A stretch of 64,000 nucleotides of DNA, taken from NCBI RefSeq assembly GCF_012516375.2, contig NZ_CP051204.2, forward strand, positions 2,542,001 through 2,606,000. Direction: 5' to 3'. Below are positions 8,919-17,440 of this stretch, in pieces; within the stretch, counting starts at the first letter, position 1, and every line of letters begins with the position of its first letter. A program made the translations under genes and the position numbers. This stretch comes from Chitinophaga oryzae. Lineage in GTDB: Bacteria > Bacteroidota > Bacteroidia > Chitinophagales > Chitinophagaceae. The notes under the pieces were generated by a model, which saw only the letters and a program-made list of their open reading frames with translations, searched no databases and was not told the DNA's origin.

Positions 8919-11321
8919 TTGAAAAAAATATACTTCTCTGTTGGTTTTGTTTTGATGAGCCTTGCTGCCATGGCACAAAACGGCGTTATCAAAGGTAAAA
9001 TCAATACAGCCGACGGTGAACCGGCTGCTTTCGTGACTATTGGACTGAAAGACACCAAAAGAGGCACTATTACCAATGAAGACGGTACTTTTACCGTTAA
9101 GAACGTGAAGCCGGGCGTATATACCCTCGTGATATCCTGCACTGGTTGCCAGCCGGTCCAAAAAACAGTTACCGTTGCACCGGACCAGTCTGTGGAAATC
9201 CACCTGGACCTGGCCAATACCGCCAGCCAGCTGAATGAAGTAGTGGTAGACGGTACCCGTACCCGTACTATCAACCGCAAACCGGTATCCATCGGCAAAC
9301 TGCCGGTACCGGTGATGGACCTGCCCCAGAGTGTGGCCATTATCGGGCACGAAGTACTGGCAGACCAACAGGCGCAACGCCTCAGCGATGTGGTAAAAAA
9401 CGTGAACGGCGTTTATATGGCTTCCCAGCGCGCCGGTACACAGGAAACTTTCAACGCCCGCGGTTATGGCTTCTCCAGCACCAATATGTTTAAAAACGGT
9501 ACCCGCGTCAACTCCGGCGCTATGCCTGAAATGAGCTCCCTCGAGAGAGTGGAAATCCTCAAAGGCAGCGCTGCCATCCTGTATGGTAACGTCGCTCCGG
9601 GCGCAGTAATGAACATGGTGACCAAACAACCGAAATTTAACTTCGGTGGCGAGGTGAGCCTGAGAGCCGGCAGCTATGGCCTGCTGAAGCCTGCGTTCGA
9701 TGTATACGGCCCTATCTCTTCCAAAATCGCATACCGCGTGAACGGTACCTTCGAAACGGCGGACAGCTACCGCGATCAGGTACATTCCAAAAGATATTAT
9801 ATAAACCCGTCGCTGTTGTTTAAACTGAGCGACCGTACCGAATTAGTGTTACAAGGCGATTACCTGAAGCATGACTTTACACCGGATTTCGGTCTGGGTT
9901 CCTTCGGCGATACGCTGATCAACAAAGCACCCCGTAACACTTTCTACGGAGCGCCATGGCAATATGCCCATACGCAACAGGCCACCGCTTCTGCCAACAT
10001 CAAACATAAATTCAACGAGAACTGGTCTATCAATGGTTTGATATCTTATTCAAAGTATAACCGCGATTATTATTCCATTGAAAGAATACAGGCTAACTCC
10101 GCAGGTGACTGGAATCGTCCGCTGGGCAGAAATGCGACCAACGAAGATTATTATGCTGCGCAGGTAGATCTCACTGGTAAATTCAACACAGGTAGTGTAG
10201 GTCACACTGTACTCGCTGGCGTGGACGCTGACCGTTACATGACCGGCACCTATGCTTATGGTCTTCCTACCGTAAAACCTAAGTCTACCGGTATTTACGA
10301 CAGTATCAACCTGTTTGATCCTGCTAAATACACCCGCCGTACGGATATGCCTGTAGATACGCTGTTAACGGTAAACAACGTGCCTATCAACAGGCTGGGT
10401 GCTTATGTCCAGGATTTGATCAGCATCTCCGAAAAACTGAAAGTGCTGGCAGGTGTACGTGTATCTTATCTGCAGAACGAATCACCGGTTAACTACAACT
10501 TTGTAAATGGTGCCAGAAAAGAAGCTGCTTCTAAATATGATCACGCAGTTTCCCCGCGTTTTGGCATCGTCTATAAGCCTGTTGCTACTACTGCTTTGTT
10601 TGCCAGCTACTCTACTTCCTTCACGCCCAATACCGGCCAGGATATTTATGGAGAAGCAGTAAAACCTTCTATCATCAATCAGTATGAGGTAGGTGTAAAA
10701 AATGATTTCTTTAAGGGGCTATTGTCTGTTAACGTAACAGCTTACCGCATCCGCAATAACAACTACGCGCAAACAGCGCCATTGAAAGCAGACGGTATTA
10801 CTGAAAACACGGATCCTAACGTAAAATCCCTGATCGGTGAAACCCTTAGCCAGGGTATTGAAGTTGACATCGCTGGTCATCCTCTGCCTGGACTGGATGT
10901 TATCGGCGGTTACAGCTACAACAGCATGACGGTGGAGAATACCCCCAATACCAAAGGTTCTGTGATCGCTGGTCAGCGTCTGGTAGGTAATCCTAACCAT
11001 ACTGCCAACGCCAGCGTGTTCTATACCTTCCAGCAGTCAGCCGTGAAAGGTCTGAAGCTGGGCGCTGGTTTCTACTATATCGGTCAGCGTTATGCCGGTT
11101 GGAACAATACCGTAGGTCAGACACAGAAATTTAACCGCATGATCTCCGTACCGGGTTACAGCACGCTGGACCTCAGCGCTGGTTATGCTTTCAAACGTTT
11201 TGCGGTAATGGGTAAAGTGTCTAACGTTACCAACACTTACAGCTTCTACGTGCATGAGAACTACAGCATCAACCCGATTCCGCCTACCCAGTTTGTGGGC
11301 ACTGTTTCCTACAAATTCTAA
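8919..11321 (+). CDS. TonB-dependent siderophore receptor with carboxypeptidase-like N-terminal domain
   Basis: Outer-membrane receptor of 800 residues for ferric siderophores (FhuE/FecA type). The start is TTG at 8919, the only one giving a full signal peptide (MKKIYFSVGFVLMSLAAMAQ). It comes 18 bases after a near-consensus -7 box (TTTCTTTG, 8893-8900). The order is signal, a CarboxypepD-regulatory-like domain (about 23-100), then a plug with LPVPVMDLPQSVAIIGHEVL and RVEILKGSAAILYGNVAPG, then the barrel. The C-terminus ends VSYKF. The phrase LPQSV in the plug is typical of siderophore receptors and separates it from SusC proteins, as does the lack of a susD. It stands alone with its own terminator. 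Fur regulation is expected for the class, but no Fur box was identified. Confidence 0.9.
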   Translation: MKKIYFSVGFVLMSLAAMAQNGVIKGKINTADGEPAAFVTIGLKDTKRGTITNEDGTFTVKNVKPGVYTLVISCTGCQPVQKTVTVAPDQSVEIHLDLANTASQLNEVVVDGTRTRTINRKPVSIGKLPVPVMDLPQSVAIIGHEVLADQQAQRLSDVVKNVNGVYMASQRAGTQETFNARGYGFSSTNMFKNGTRVNSGAMPEMSSLERVEILKGSAAILYGNVAPGAVMNMVTKQPKFNFGGEVSLRAGSYGLLKPAFDVYGPISSKIAYRVNGTFETADSYRDQVHSKRYYINPSLLFKLSDRTELVLQGDYLKHDFTPDFGLGSFGDTLINKAPRNTFYGAPWQYAHTQQATASANIKHKFNENWSINGLISYSKYNRDYYSIERIQANSAGDWNRPLGRNATNEDYYAAQVDLTGKFNTGSVGHTVLAGVDADRYMTGTYAYGLPTVKPKSTGIYDSINLFDPAKYTRRTDMPVDTLLTVNNVPINRLGAYVQDLISISEKLKVLAGVRVSYLQNESPVNYNFVNGARKEAASKYDHAVSPRFGIVYKPVATTALFASYSTSFTPNTGQDIYGEAVKPSIINQYEVGVKNDFFKGLLSVNVTAYRIRNNNYAQTAPLKADGITENTDPNVKSLIGETLSQGIEVDIAGHPLPGLDVIGGYSYNSMTVENTPNTKGSVIAGQRLVGNPNHTANASVFYTFQQSAVKGLKLGAGFYYIGQRYAGWNNTVGQTQKFNRMISVPGYSTLDLSAGYAFKRFAVMGKVSNVTNTYSFYVHENYSINPIPPTQFVGTVSYKF

Positions 11322-11343
11322 TGGGTACTTTTTATAGTTAGCG

Positions 11344-11378
11344 AAGAGGCTGTCCCGGGGGGCAGCCTCTTTTTTTTT
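11344..11378 (+). terminator. Intrinsic terminator, probably bidirectional
   Basis: 9-bp stem AAGAGGCTG (11344-11352) with CAGCCTCTT (11363-11371), then an eight-base T run. It lies between the receptor gene and the converging minus-strand gene that ends at 11389. Confidence 0.85.
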
Positions 11379-11388
11379 ACCTGTTAGA

Positions 11389-12363
11389 TCAAAACCGGCA
11401 CCGGATGCCTGCGCTGATGTACAGGTTGGTCGCCAGCCGGTGTTCAGGGCGGGTGGAGAAGATGTCCGATATCTTTTTATCCCTGAACGTCGCAGAACGT
11501 AATAATACCGTACCGCCAGCGAGATTGAAGTCGATTTTTTTGCTGAGATGCAGCGTGTTTTCCAGGCCGAGGCTCATTTCCTGGTAGCCCATCAAACGTT
11601 TGCCGTCTTTCCTGTTTTCCACGTCATAGGCGCCACCGTTGAAGCGGAAAGCGAGCGCCAGGTCGTCGTATTTGCTGAGGGAGCTGCTCACGCTGAGTTT
11701 TTCGGGGAAGTTGATGTCCACCCTGAAGCGGTTGCCTGTGCGCCACTGTACCAGCAGGGCGGGCAATACCATGGGCGCGCCAAAGCTGTTGGTGAGGGCG
11801 GCGCCTACGCCAAGGTTTAATTTGGGGTTGATTTTGCGGATGAAGATCACACCGCCGGTGATAAAAACATCTTCGTAGGTGATTTTCTCCATGTCTGTAT
11901 ATAGTCCTACAGACAGTACGCCCATGAGGCTCCATTTGGGATTGAGCGAACGCATATGCTGCAGCGCTATTTCCCCGCCAAACAGTTCTTTGGGGAAGAT
12001 ATTCTCTTCATAATCTTTATTGGAAAAGCGGGTGTAACTGCCCATGACGCCCAGGTTCCAGATGCGCATTTTGCCGGTAGCGGTGTCAATTTTCTGCGAC
12101 AACAGGAAACCGGCGCCCATAGAGAAGCGACGTTGTGCACTGGTGGCGGGCATTTTGAGGGAATCTTCCGGACGGATATAATGGCTGGAGGGCTGATAAT
12201 CTGCGTTGATCGCAATGCCGGGGCCATTGAGGCTGCTGGCGCCCAGCTGCGCTTTGACTGCGCCTGACAACAGTAAAAGGCCCGGCAGCAGCCAGTATGC
12301 AGGTTTATGATTAAACGGCTTTTTGGTAAGTCGTGATTGAATGCAGGAAAGAAGGTGTACCAT
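11389..12363 (-). CDS. Outer-membrane beta-barrel protein, DUF6268-like
   Basis: 324 residues. The N-terminus has a hydrophobic signal (YWLLPGLLLLSGAVKAQ) preceded by an unusually long basic stretch. The start may therefore be one of the later codons, though no better ATG is obvious. The body alternates short amphipathic strands (SMGAGFLLSQK, WNLGVMGSYTRF, LNLGVGAALTNSF, LYISAGIRCRF) and ends in Phe, as outer-membrane barrels do. The overall pattern resembles Bacteroidota DUF6268 proteins, which is a recollection and not a verified match. No enzymatic motif is visible. The ATG overlaps one arm of an inverted repeat (12362-12389). Confidence 0.7.
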   Translation of the reverse strand: MVHLLSCIQSRLTKKPFNHKPAYWLLPGLLLLSGAVKAQLGASSLNGPGIAINADYQPSSHYIRPEDSLKMPATSAQRRFSMGAGFLLSQKIDTATGKMRIWNLGVMGSYTRFSNKDYEENIFPKELFGGEIALQHMRSLNPKWSLMGVLSVGLYTDMEKITYEDVFITGGVIFIRKINPKLNLGVGAALTNSFGAPMVLPALLVQWRTGNRFRVDINFPEKLSVSSSLSKYDDLALAFRFNGGAYDVENRKDGKRLMGYQEMSLGLENTLHLSKKIDFNLAGGTVLLRSATFRDKKISDIFSTRPEHRLATNLYISAGIRCRF

Positions 12364-12389
12364 ATCGAAAAAATATTCAGTTTCGATAT
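12362..12389. promoter_or_regulatory. Inverted repeat overlapping the start codon of the barrel gene
   Basis: Perfect 9-bp arms ATATCGAAA (12362-12370) and TTTCGATAT (12381-12389) with a 10-base spacer. On the minus strand the downstream arm runs into the ATG at 12363. It could be an operator, or an mRNA hairpin covering the start. Confidence 0.5.
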
Positions 12390-12413
12390 CGACACCTTAC
12401 TTATCTTCTACCC

Positions 12414-12878
12414 CTATTCCTTGCAGGAAATTTTTGAAAGCGGCTCCACATCAAATTTGAGGGCTGCGTCATTATTGGTGAAAACGGGGATGCCTTCGGG
12501 GTTGATGCTGTCCGGCACAGCTTCATAGATTTTGTCGTCCTGTAGTTTGAATACAACCGGGCGCGTGTTTTGTACGCCTTCGCTCATAAAAGCGTACTGC
12601 GCATGGATAATATTATTGCGGATGTTGCCGCTGATAGTACCGGTATTTTTATCTTTTTCAAAATAACGATAGCTAAGGTCGCCGCTGATGCTGGTGTCCC
12701 GGATATGCAGCTGTAGCGACACGCTGTCTTTGCCGTTGGTCTTCAGAAAACAGCCGTCGCTGCTGCCGCTGGTCACGTCTGTTTTTAAACTGTCAGTATT
12801 TTTATTAGCTTGGCTGCCCGATTGGCTGCAGGAGGTCACCACAGCGGCCACGAACAAAAAGAAGGGAAGTGTTTTCAT
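12414..12878 (-). CDS. Small lipoprotein of unknown function
   Basis: 154 residues from the ATG at 12878. This start gives a clean lipoprotein signal MKTLPFFLFVAAVVTSC with lipobox VTSC; an upstream in-frame ATG at 12920 would bury it. The mature part is polar and beta-rich: CSQSGSQANKNTDSLK, then DGCFLKTNGKDSVSLQLHI, ISGDLSYRYFEKDKNTGTISGNI and FVFTNNDAAL-like segments. The repeated short strands suggest a small lipocalin-like or META-like beta fold, which is inference. It is divergent from the gene at 12913 and lies upstream of the barrel gene on the same strand with a 50-base gap. Confidence 0.75.
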   Translation of the reverse strand: MKTLPFFLFVAAVVTSCSQSGSQANKNTDSLKTDVTSGSSDGCFLKTNGKDSVSLQLHIRDTSISGDLSYRYFEKDKNTGTISGNIRNNIIHAQYAFMSEGVQNTRPVVFKLQDDKIYEAVPDSINPEGIPVFTNNDAALKFDVEPLSKISCKE

Positions 12879-12912
12879 AAAATTTAACGTTTGAAAAATT
12901 AAAAATAACCAA

Positions 12913-13824
12913 ATGACCAAATTTCTGAGGGTTTTATGCCTGTTATTTTTTTTACGGGGGATATGTGCCGCCTCGTCCGATACGGCTGTTAATAATTGTC
13001 AACGTTGTATCGTGCTGGCAGAACAGGCGGAACATCGTATAGCCATCGCCGATGTCACGTCCGGAAAAATCATCTGGGAGTGGAAGCCTGCACTGTGCGG
13101 CGTGCTGCCGGAGCATGTGAAGTGGTTCAATAATCCCAGCGAAGCCAAGGCTGTTTACAAAGGGAAATATATCCTGATGGCGGCTTCCGGCGGTGGCGTG
13201 GCCCTGGTCCGTATCGCCGATAAAAAGACGGTCTTTTACGGATATGCGGGCGGTAATACCCATTCTGCCGCCATCCTGCCGGATGGTAATATTGTCAGCG
13301 CTTCCAGCACGGGCAATTACCTGGTGGTGTTTAAAACAGACACCACAGGTTATAATGCCAATGGCTATACGAAAAAAATACCGGTGGCTTTCGGGCATAA
13401 TGTGGTATGGGACGTTTCGCACAAATGGCTCTGGACCGCGGCGATGGACAGCATGATCGTGTACCGCTACAATTACGACCAGGCGGCGCCGGACCTGCTG
13501 CGTGATACCGCTTTGCTGCTGCCCGGTACGGAGGCGCATGACCTGTACCCGGAATATGGCACTCAAAGCTTATGGCTGACGAATACGACCCATGTGTACC
13601 GTTTTGATGTCGCTACCCGGCAACTGTCGCCCGCGCCGGTTATACAGAAAAACATCAAGAGCGTGTCTTCCGGCCCGGCGGGGTATCCGGTGATCATCTG
13701 CAGGCCAAAAGTGTCCTGGTGGACGGACGAGGTGCTGGATGCACAGGGCAACCGGGTGTTTATGCAGCCGGGACTTAAAATCTATAAGGCCCGCTGGGTA
13801 TTGGACGACCCTTTCAGTGAATAG
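12913..13824 (+). CDS. Secreted protein of probable beta-propeller fold (DUF6528-like)
   Basis: 303 residues with a signal peptide (MTKFLRVLCLLFFLRGICAASS). The protein reads as successive propeller-like blades: HRIAIADVTSGKIIWEWKP, YILMAASGGGVALVRIADKK, HSAAILPDGNIVSASSTGNYL, and LWLTNTTHVYRFDVATR. Four Cys (two in NNCQRC near the N-terminus) may form disulfides. This matches what is annotated as DUF6528 in Bacteroidota, but that assignment is from memory. No catalytic motif is seen. The intergenic distance to the divergent lipoprotein gene is only 34 bases, so the two promoters overlap. Confidence 0.72.
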   Translation: MTKFLRVLCLLFFLRGICAASSDTAVNNCQRCIVLAEQAEHRIAIADVTSGKIIWEWKPALCGVLPEHVKWFNNPSEAKAVYKGKYILMAASGGGVALVRIADKKTVFYGYAGGNTHSAAILPDGNIVSASSTGNYLVVFKTDTTGYNANGYTKKIPVAFGHNVVWDVSHKWLWTAAMDSMIVYRYNYDQAAPDLLRDTALLLPGTEAHDLYPEYGTQSLWLTNTTHVYRFDVATRQLSPAPVIQKNIKSVSSGPAGYPVIICRPKVSWWTDEVLDAQGNRVFMQPGLKIYKARWVLDDPFSE

Positions 13825-13857
13825 TCACGGTAAAGCGGGCCCCAATTTTAATTTTCG

Positions 13858-13865
13858 TACTTTTG
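13858..13865 (+). promoter_or_regulatory. -7 element TACTTTTG of the helicase gene
   Basis: Consensus TAnnTTTG with only six bases between its G and the ATG at 13872. The transcript should be leaderless or nearly so. Confidence 0.6.
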
Positions 13866-13871
13866 CCGCAA

Positions 13872-15200
13872 ATGCAAAAAGGAACATACTCATTAGGAAA
13901 TATTCTTTCCAATCTCAAGATCGACGCGCTCAACGAAATGCAGGAGGCATCGGTAGCGGCCAACCAGCAACCGCAGGACGTTATCCTGCTGTCGGCCACC
14001 GGCTCCGGTAAAACCCTCGCTTTCCTGTTGCCCGTGCTCGACCGGCTGGACCCCGACCTGAAGAAAACACAGGCCATGATCGTAGTGCCCTCCCGCGAGC
14101 TGGCATTACAGATCGAAAAAGTGTTTAAACAGATGGGCACCGGCCATAAAATCACCGCCACCTATGGCGGCCACCTCCGGGAAACAGAGGAAAACAACCT
14201 GATACAGCCGCCGGCGCTCATTGTAGGCACGCCCGGCCGTATCGGCGATCATATCCGCAGAGGCAATATCACCACCGATACTATCCGGACGCTGGTGCTC
14301 GACGAGTTCGATAAAAGCCTGGAGCTGGGCTTCCAGGAAGAAATGGCTTTTATCGTCGAATCGCTGCCGAATGTCAATAAAAGGATACTCACCTCCGCCA
14401 CCGAAGCGGTGGAAATACCTGACTTTGTACAGCTGAACGAGCCGCAGAAGCTGAACTTCCTGCCGGAAGACGGTACCCCGCAGGCCCGGCTGGCCTACAA
14501 ACAGGTGCTGTCGCCGGAAAATGACAAGGTAGATACCCTCTTCCGCCTGATCTGCCACCTGGGCAACCGTTCCACCATCGTGTTCTGCAACCACCGCGAC
14601 GCGGTAGAACGCACCAGCACCATGCTGAGCGAAAAAGGCATCCTCAACGAGTTCTACCATGGAGCAATGGAACAGCGGGACCGCGACGCCGCCCTGTGCA
14701 AATTCCGTAACGGGACGGTCAACGTACTCGTTACCACCGATCTGGCTGCCCGCGGACTGGATATCCCCAACATCCGGTACATTGTCCATTTCCACCTGCC
14801 GCATACGGAAGACAGCTGGACGCACCGCAACGGCCGTACCGCCAGAATGGAAGCCAGCGGCACCGCCATCGTCATCCTCGCGCCGGATGAAAAACTGATG
14901 CCTTATGTCACCGAAGACATAGAAACCATCGAACTGCCGGAGACAGCTGTTTTACCGCAGAAACCCAAATGGACGACCTTGTACATCTCCGCAGGAAAAA
15001 AAGACAAGGTCAATAAAATTGATATCGTCGGTTTTCTTACCAAAAAAGGCATGCTGAAGAAAGAAGATGTGGGACTGATAGAAGTGAAAGACTTCTTCTC
15101 TTTTGTGGCCATTGTGAAATCCAAAGCCTCTCATACTTTGCAGCTCATTAAAGACGAGCGGATAAAGAACAAGAAAGTGAAGATAGAAGTCGCAAAGTAA
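13872..15200 (+). CDS. DEAD-box RNA helicase with DbpA-type C-terminal domain
   Basis: ATP-dependent RNA helicase of 442 residues, cytosolic. Motifs in order: Walker A ATGSGKT (42-48), Ia PSRELALQ (73-80), Ib TPGR (120-123), motif II DEFD (144-147, with Phe instead of the usual Ala), III SAT (175-177), V TTDLAARGLD and VI HRNGRTAR (318-325). The C-terminal 75 residues (YISAGKKDKVNKIDIVGFL, VGLIEVKDFFSFVAI) match the DbpA/CsdA RNA-binding fold, which in DbpA recognises 23S rRNA hairpin 92. A role in ribosome assembly is therefore likely. The in-frame TTG at 13863 was rejected because it lies inside the -7 box. A strong terminator follows 14 bases after the stop. Confidence 0.9.
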   Translation: MQKGTYSLGNILSNLKIDALNEMQEASVAANQQPQDVILLSATGSGKTLAFLLPVLDRLDPDLKKTQAMIVVPSRELALQIEKVFKQMGTGHKITATYGGHLRETEENNLIQPPALIVGTPGRIGDHIRRGNITTDTIRTLVLDEFDKSLELGFQEEMAFIVESLPNVNKRILTSATEAVEIPDFVQLNEPQKLNFLPEDGTPQARLAYKQVLSPENDKVDTLFRLICHLGNRSTIVFCNHRDAVERTSTMLSEKGILNEFYHGAMEQRDRDAALCKFRNGTVNVLVTTDLAARGLDIPNIRYIVHFHLPHTEDSWTHRNGRTARMEASGTAIVILAPDEKLMPYVTEDIETIELPETAVLPQKPKWTTLYISAGKKDKVNKIDIVGFLTKKGMLKKEDVGLIEVKDFFSFVAIVKSKASHTLQLIKDERIKNKKVKIEVAK

Positions 15201-15214
15201 AAACAATAGTAAGA

Positions 15215-15241
15215 GGCCGGAAGTGATTCCGGCCTTTTTTT
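15215..15241 (+). terminator. Intrinsic terminator between helicase and hipS-like gene
   Basis: 8-bp GC-rich stem GGCCGGAA (15215-15222), loop GTGA, TTCCGGCC (15227-15234), then seven T. It ends 17 bases before the next start codon. Confidence 0.9.
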
Positions 15242-15258
15242 ATCCCTTTAAACGCAAG

Positions 15259-15591
15259 ATGATGTATACCTCGGGAAATGTCTTCTATAACCGGCAGCTG
15301 GCCGGTGTTATCGCAGCTACCGCCAACGGCTATACTTTTACCTATGATGCGGTCTATCTCCGTCATCCGCAGGCGCTCCCTGTCAGCCTTACCCTGCCGC
15401 TTACGGAAGGGGCTTACTTCAGTCAGCAGCTTTTCCCTTTCTTTGATGGACTGATCCCCGAAGGCTGGCTGCTGGACATGGCAGCAAAGCGTTGGGGCCT
15501 GAAAACCTATGACCGCTTCGCGCTGTTGCTGCATACCTGCCAGGACGCCATTGGTGCTGTCAGTATTATTCCTCACCCTCCCATCTCCTGA
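15259..15591 (+). CDS. HipS-like protein (stand-alone HipA N-terminal subdomain)
   Basis: 110 residues matching the HipA N-subdomain-1: VFYNRQLAGVIAATANGYTFTYDAVYL, then ALPVSLTLPLTEGAYFSQQLFPFFDGLIPEG, then RWGLKTYDRFALLLHTCQDAIGAVSI. In HipA this segment is fused to the kinase; here it ends in a stop three bases before the kinase gene, as in HipBST systems where HipS is the antitoxin. Two adjacent ATGs (15259, 15262) are possible starts. The longer frame from 15223 begins inside the terminator hairpin and was rejected. Only 17 bases separate the terminator from the start and no -7 box is visible there, so expression may depend on read-through. Role as antidote is inference. Confidence 0.85.
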   Translation: MMYTSGNVFYNRQLAGVIAATANGYTFTYDAVYLRHPQALPVSLTLPLTEGAYFSQQLFPFFDGLIPEGWLLDMAAKRWGLKTYDRFALLLHTCQDAIGAVSIIPHPPIS

Positions 15592-15594
15592 GCA

Positions 15595-16485
15595 ATGGCC
15601 AACTGTTGTTTTTGTTACCAGGATGCCGGTACCGAAGCCTGGCATCCACACTGCTGCGAAGCATTTTTCGGTCAGCCGCAGGTACCTGTGTTCTTACCCG
15701 GAGAAGGAGGGTGGGAACAGGCCGCCGCAGTGGTGATCGCACAGCATATTGCGGTAACGGGCGTACAACCTAAACTGCCGCTGACAGCCGGCGCCCTGCA
15801 ACGCCGGCATATCTTTAAGCCGCAGCATCCGCATTTTCCTTCGATGCCTGAAAATGAAGACCTGACCATGCATCTGGCCACGTTGTTCGGTATCGATGTA
15901 TGCCGGCATGCGCTGGTGACGGCCGCAGATGGAAGCTGGGCGTACCTCGCCGCCAGGATGGACCGAAACGGAGATCAGCAGCTGCATATGGAGGATTGCT
16001 GCCAACTGGCGGAACAACCGGCAGACAAAAAGTACCACGGGTCGTACGAAAAAATCGGCCGCCTGCTGGCTAAATATTGCAGCGATCCGGTCACAGACCT
16101 GAAACGGTTCTTTGAGCTGGTGTTATTCTCCTACCTGACCGGCAACAGCGATATGCATCTGAAAAATTTCTCTGTATTGCACCGGCAGCATACCATCACG
16201 CTGGCGCCAGCCTACGATCTGCTGAACATCCACCTGATCAACCCCGCGGACACAGAAGAACTGGGCCTGACGCTGAATGCCCGCAAACGTAAGCTCAGGT
16301 TATCAGATTTTATAACGCTGGCAGAACGATTGGGTATTTCCCCCGCCACGCGGGATGGAATATTTCATCGGTTTACAACATTGAATCACCAGGTAGAAGT
16401 GTGGATCAATGCTTCTTTCCTGCATGCAGCTGATAAAGAAAACTACCTGCGGATCTGGGAACGGCAACAGAAAATCCTGGCTTAA
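15595..16485 (+). CDS. HipT-like Ser/Thr kinase (HipA C-terminal family)
   Basis: 296 residues. It opens with a Cys/His-rich knuckle (MANCCFCYQD ... WHPHCCEAFFG) common in Bacteroidota HipA-like proteins. The Gly-rich loop is AVTGVQPKL (53-61). The catalytic loop is NSDMHLKN, with D186 as catalytic Asp and N191 as metal ligand, followed by the metal Asp D208 in LAPAYDLLN. The catalytic set is complete, so the kinase is probably active. The two Ser of the SIS autophosphorylation site known from E. coli HipT are Ala53 and Thr55 here. HipA/HipT toxins phosphorylate aminoacyl-tRNA synthetases (GltX, TrpS); the target here is unknown. It starts three bases after hipS. No HTH hipB gene is found on either side. 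Confidence 0.87.
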   Translation: MANCCFCYQDAGTEAWHPHCCEAFFGQPQVPVFLPGEGGWEQAAAVVIAQHIAVTGVQPKLPLTAGALQRRHIFKPQHPHFPSMPENEDLTMHLATLFGIDVCRHALVTAADGSWAYLAARMDRNGDQQLHMEDCCQLAEQPADKKYHGSYEKIGRLLAKYCSDPVTDLKRFFELVLFSYLTGNSDMHLKNFSVLHRQHTITLAPAYDLLNIHLINPADTEELGLTLNARKRKLRLSDFITLAERLGISPATRDGIFHRFTTLNHQVEVWINASFLHAADKENYLRIWERQQKILA

Positions 16486-16496
16486 TGTAAGCATTG

Positions 16497-16835
16497 CTAT
16501 TCATACCGGTGCGTTACTTCGATCAGCCCCACGATATTGTCGTTCATCGCTTCGAGGTCTTCCGCAGGTATCCATAATTCGTCATGGATAACGCCGCCTA
16601 CGTTCTGCACGGGATAGGCCTTCAGAAAGTCGGTGTTGACGGCAAACCGCGTCACATATCCTTTGCCATAAGCCGGCACATTCCATTCGGTGGTGATCTG
16701 AACGGCATATGCTTCATTCATGACAGGGTAGAAGATGGGCTGTTCCGGCAGCCTCGGCGGAAACCGTTTCCAGCCGGATTGTTCGATCAGCAGCAATTCT
16801 GCTTCGCCCACAGGGCGGTATAAGGTGGTGGTCAT
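16497..16835 (-). CDS. Small protein of the ADP-ribosylation/crystallin J1-type annotation group
   Basis: 112 residues, cytosolic. The sequence LYRPVGEAELLLIEQSGWKRFPPRLPEQPIFYPVMNEAYA and VGGVIHDELWIPAEDLEAMNDNIVGLIEV is a conserved small-domain pattern widely annotated as ADP-ribosylation/crystallin J1, although it is far too short to be an ADP-ribosylglycohydrolase. The real biochemical role is not known. It begins 10 bases after the TetR stop on the same strand and is probably cotranscribed with it. Confidence 0.72.
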   Translation of the reverse strand: MTTTLYRPVGEAELLLIEQSGWKRFPPRLPEQPIFYPVMNEAYAVQITTEWNVPAYGKGYVTRFAVNTDFLKAYPVQNVGGVIHDELWIPAEDLEAMNDNIVGLIEVTHRYE

Positions 16836-16845
16836 ATTGGGTTAA

Positions 16846-17433
16846 CTATTTTTTTAATGCTATGATGGTCCGCTCAAATGTTTGTCTCAGCAGCGCTTCG
16901 CTCAGTTTGAACGGTTTGCCGGCGATAGAACTGTTTTGCAGGTGGAAGTTGACGAGCGTATAAAAAGGGCCGTAGGCCAGCGCCCAGTACACCTCCGTGG
17001 GGAGTTCCACAATCTGCTGGCGGCGCACGGCATTGTCGTTGAACTGTACCATTGCCTGTTTAAATTCATCTTTCCCTACGGCAGGGTGCAGGATCAGCGG
17101 CGAGTTACGGAACTGTTCCGTAAACTGGTAATGCAGCGGATATTGCCGGATATAACGGTAACGGTTGTTCCATTGCAGCCACAGGCCGGCTTCAAAATCC
17201 ATCCCGGGGTCAAAATTCAGCATCGTCTCGCGCACAAATACCGCCATCACATCAATATACAGCTGGTTCAGCAGGTCTTCCCTGTTTTTGAAATAGATGT
17301 AGATGGTAGACACGGAGATGTCTACCGCTCTGGCCAGTTTGTGCATACTGAGGCCATCAAAACCCTCGCGGACGATCATTTCGATGGCTTTTTCCCGGAT
17401 AAGGGCCGCTTTTTGCTCGTCTTTTACACGCAT
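16846..17433 (-). CDS. TetR/AcrR-family transcriptional regulator
   Basis: 195 residues. The N-terminal HTH is standard: IREKAIEMIVREGFDGLSMHKLARAVDISVSTIYIYFKNREDLLNQLY (about 12-60). The C-terminal ligand domain is divergent. It has many aromatics (WLQWNNRYRYIRQYPLHYQFTEQF), as in Bacteroidota TetR proteins that sense hydrophobic compounds. A 14-bp near-palindrome 19 bases upstream of the ATG (17452-17465) is a likely self-operator. The gene is followed by the 112-residue protein at 16497. The ligand is unknown. Confidence 0.9.
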   Translation of the reverse strand: MRVKDEQKAALIREKAIEMIVREGFDGLSMHKLARAVDISVSTIYIYFKNREDLLNQLYIDVMAVFVRETMLNFDPGMDFEAGLWLQWNNRYRYIRQYPLHYQFTEQFRNSPLILHPAVGKDEFKQAMVQFNDNAVRRQQIVELPTEVYWALAYGPFYTLVNFHLQNSSIAGKPFKLSEALLRQTFERTIIALKK

Positions 17434-17440
17434 AACCCGG

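Noticed and set aside
16497..16835. ADP-ribosylglycohydrolase activity implied by the usual annotation name
   Set aside because: The 112-residue protein is too short and lacks the acidic metal motifs of that enzyme family, so no activity is claimed.
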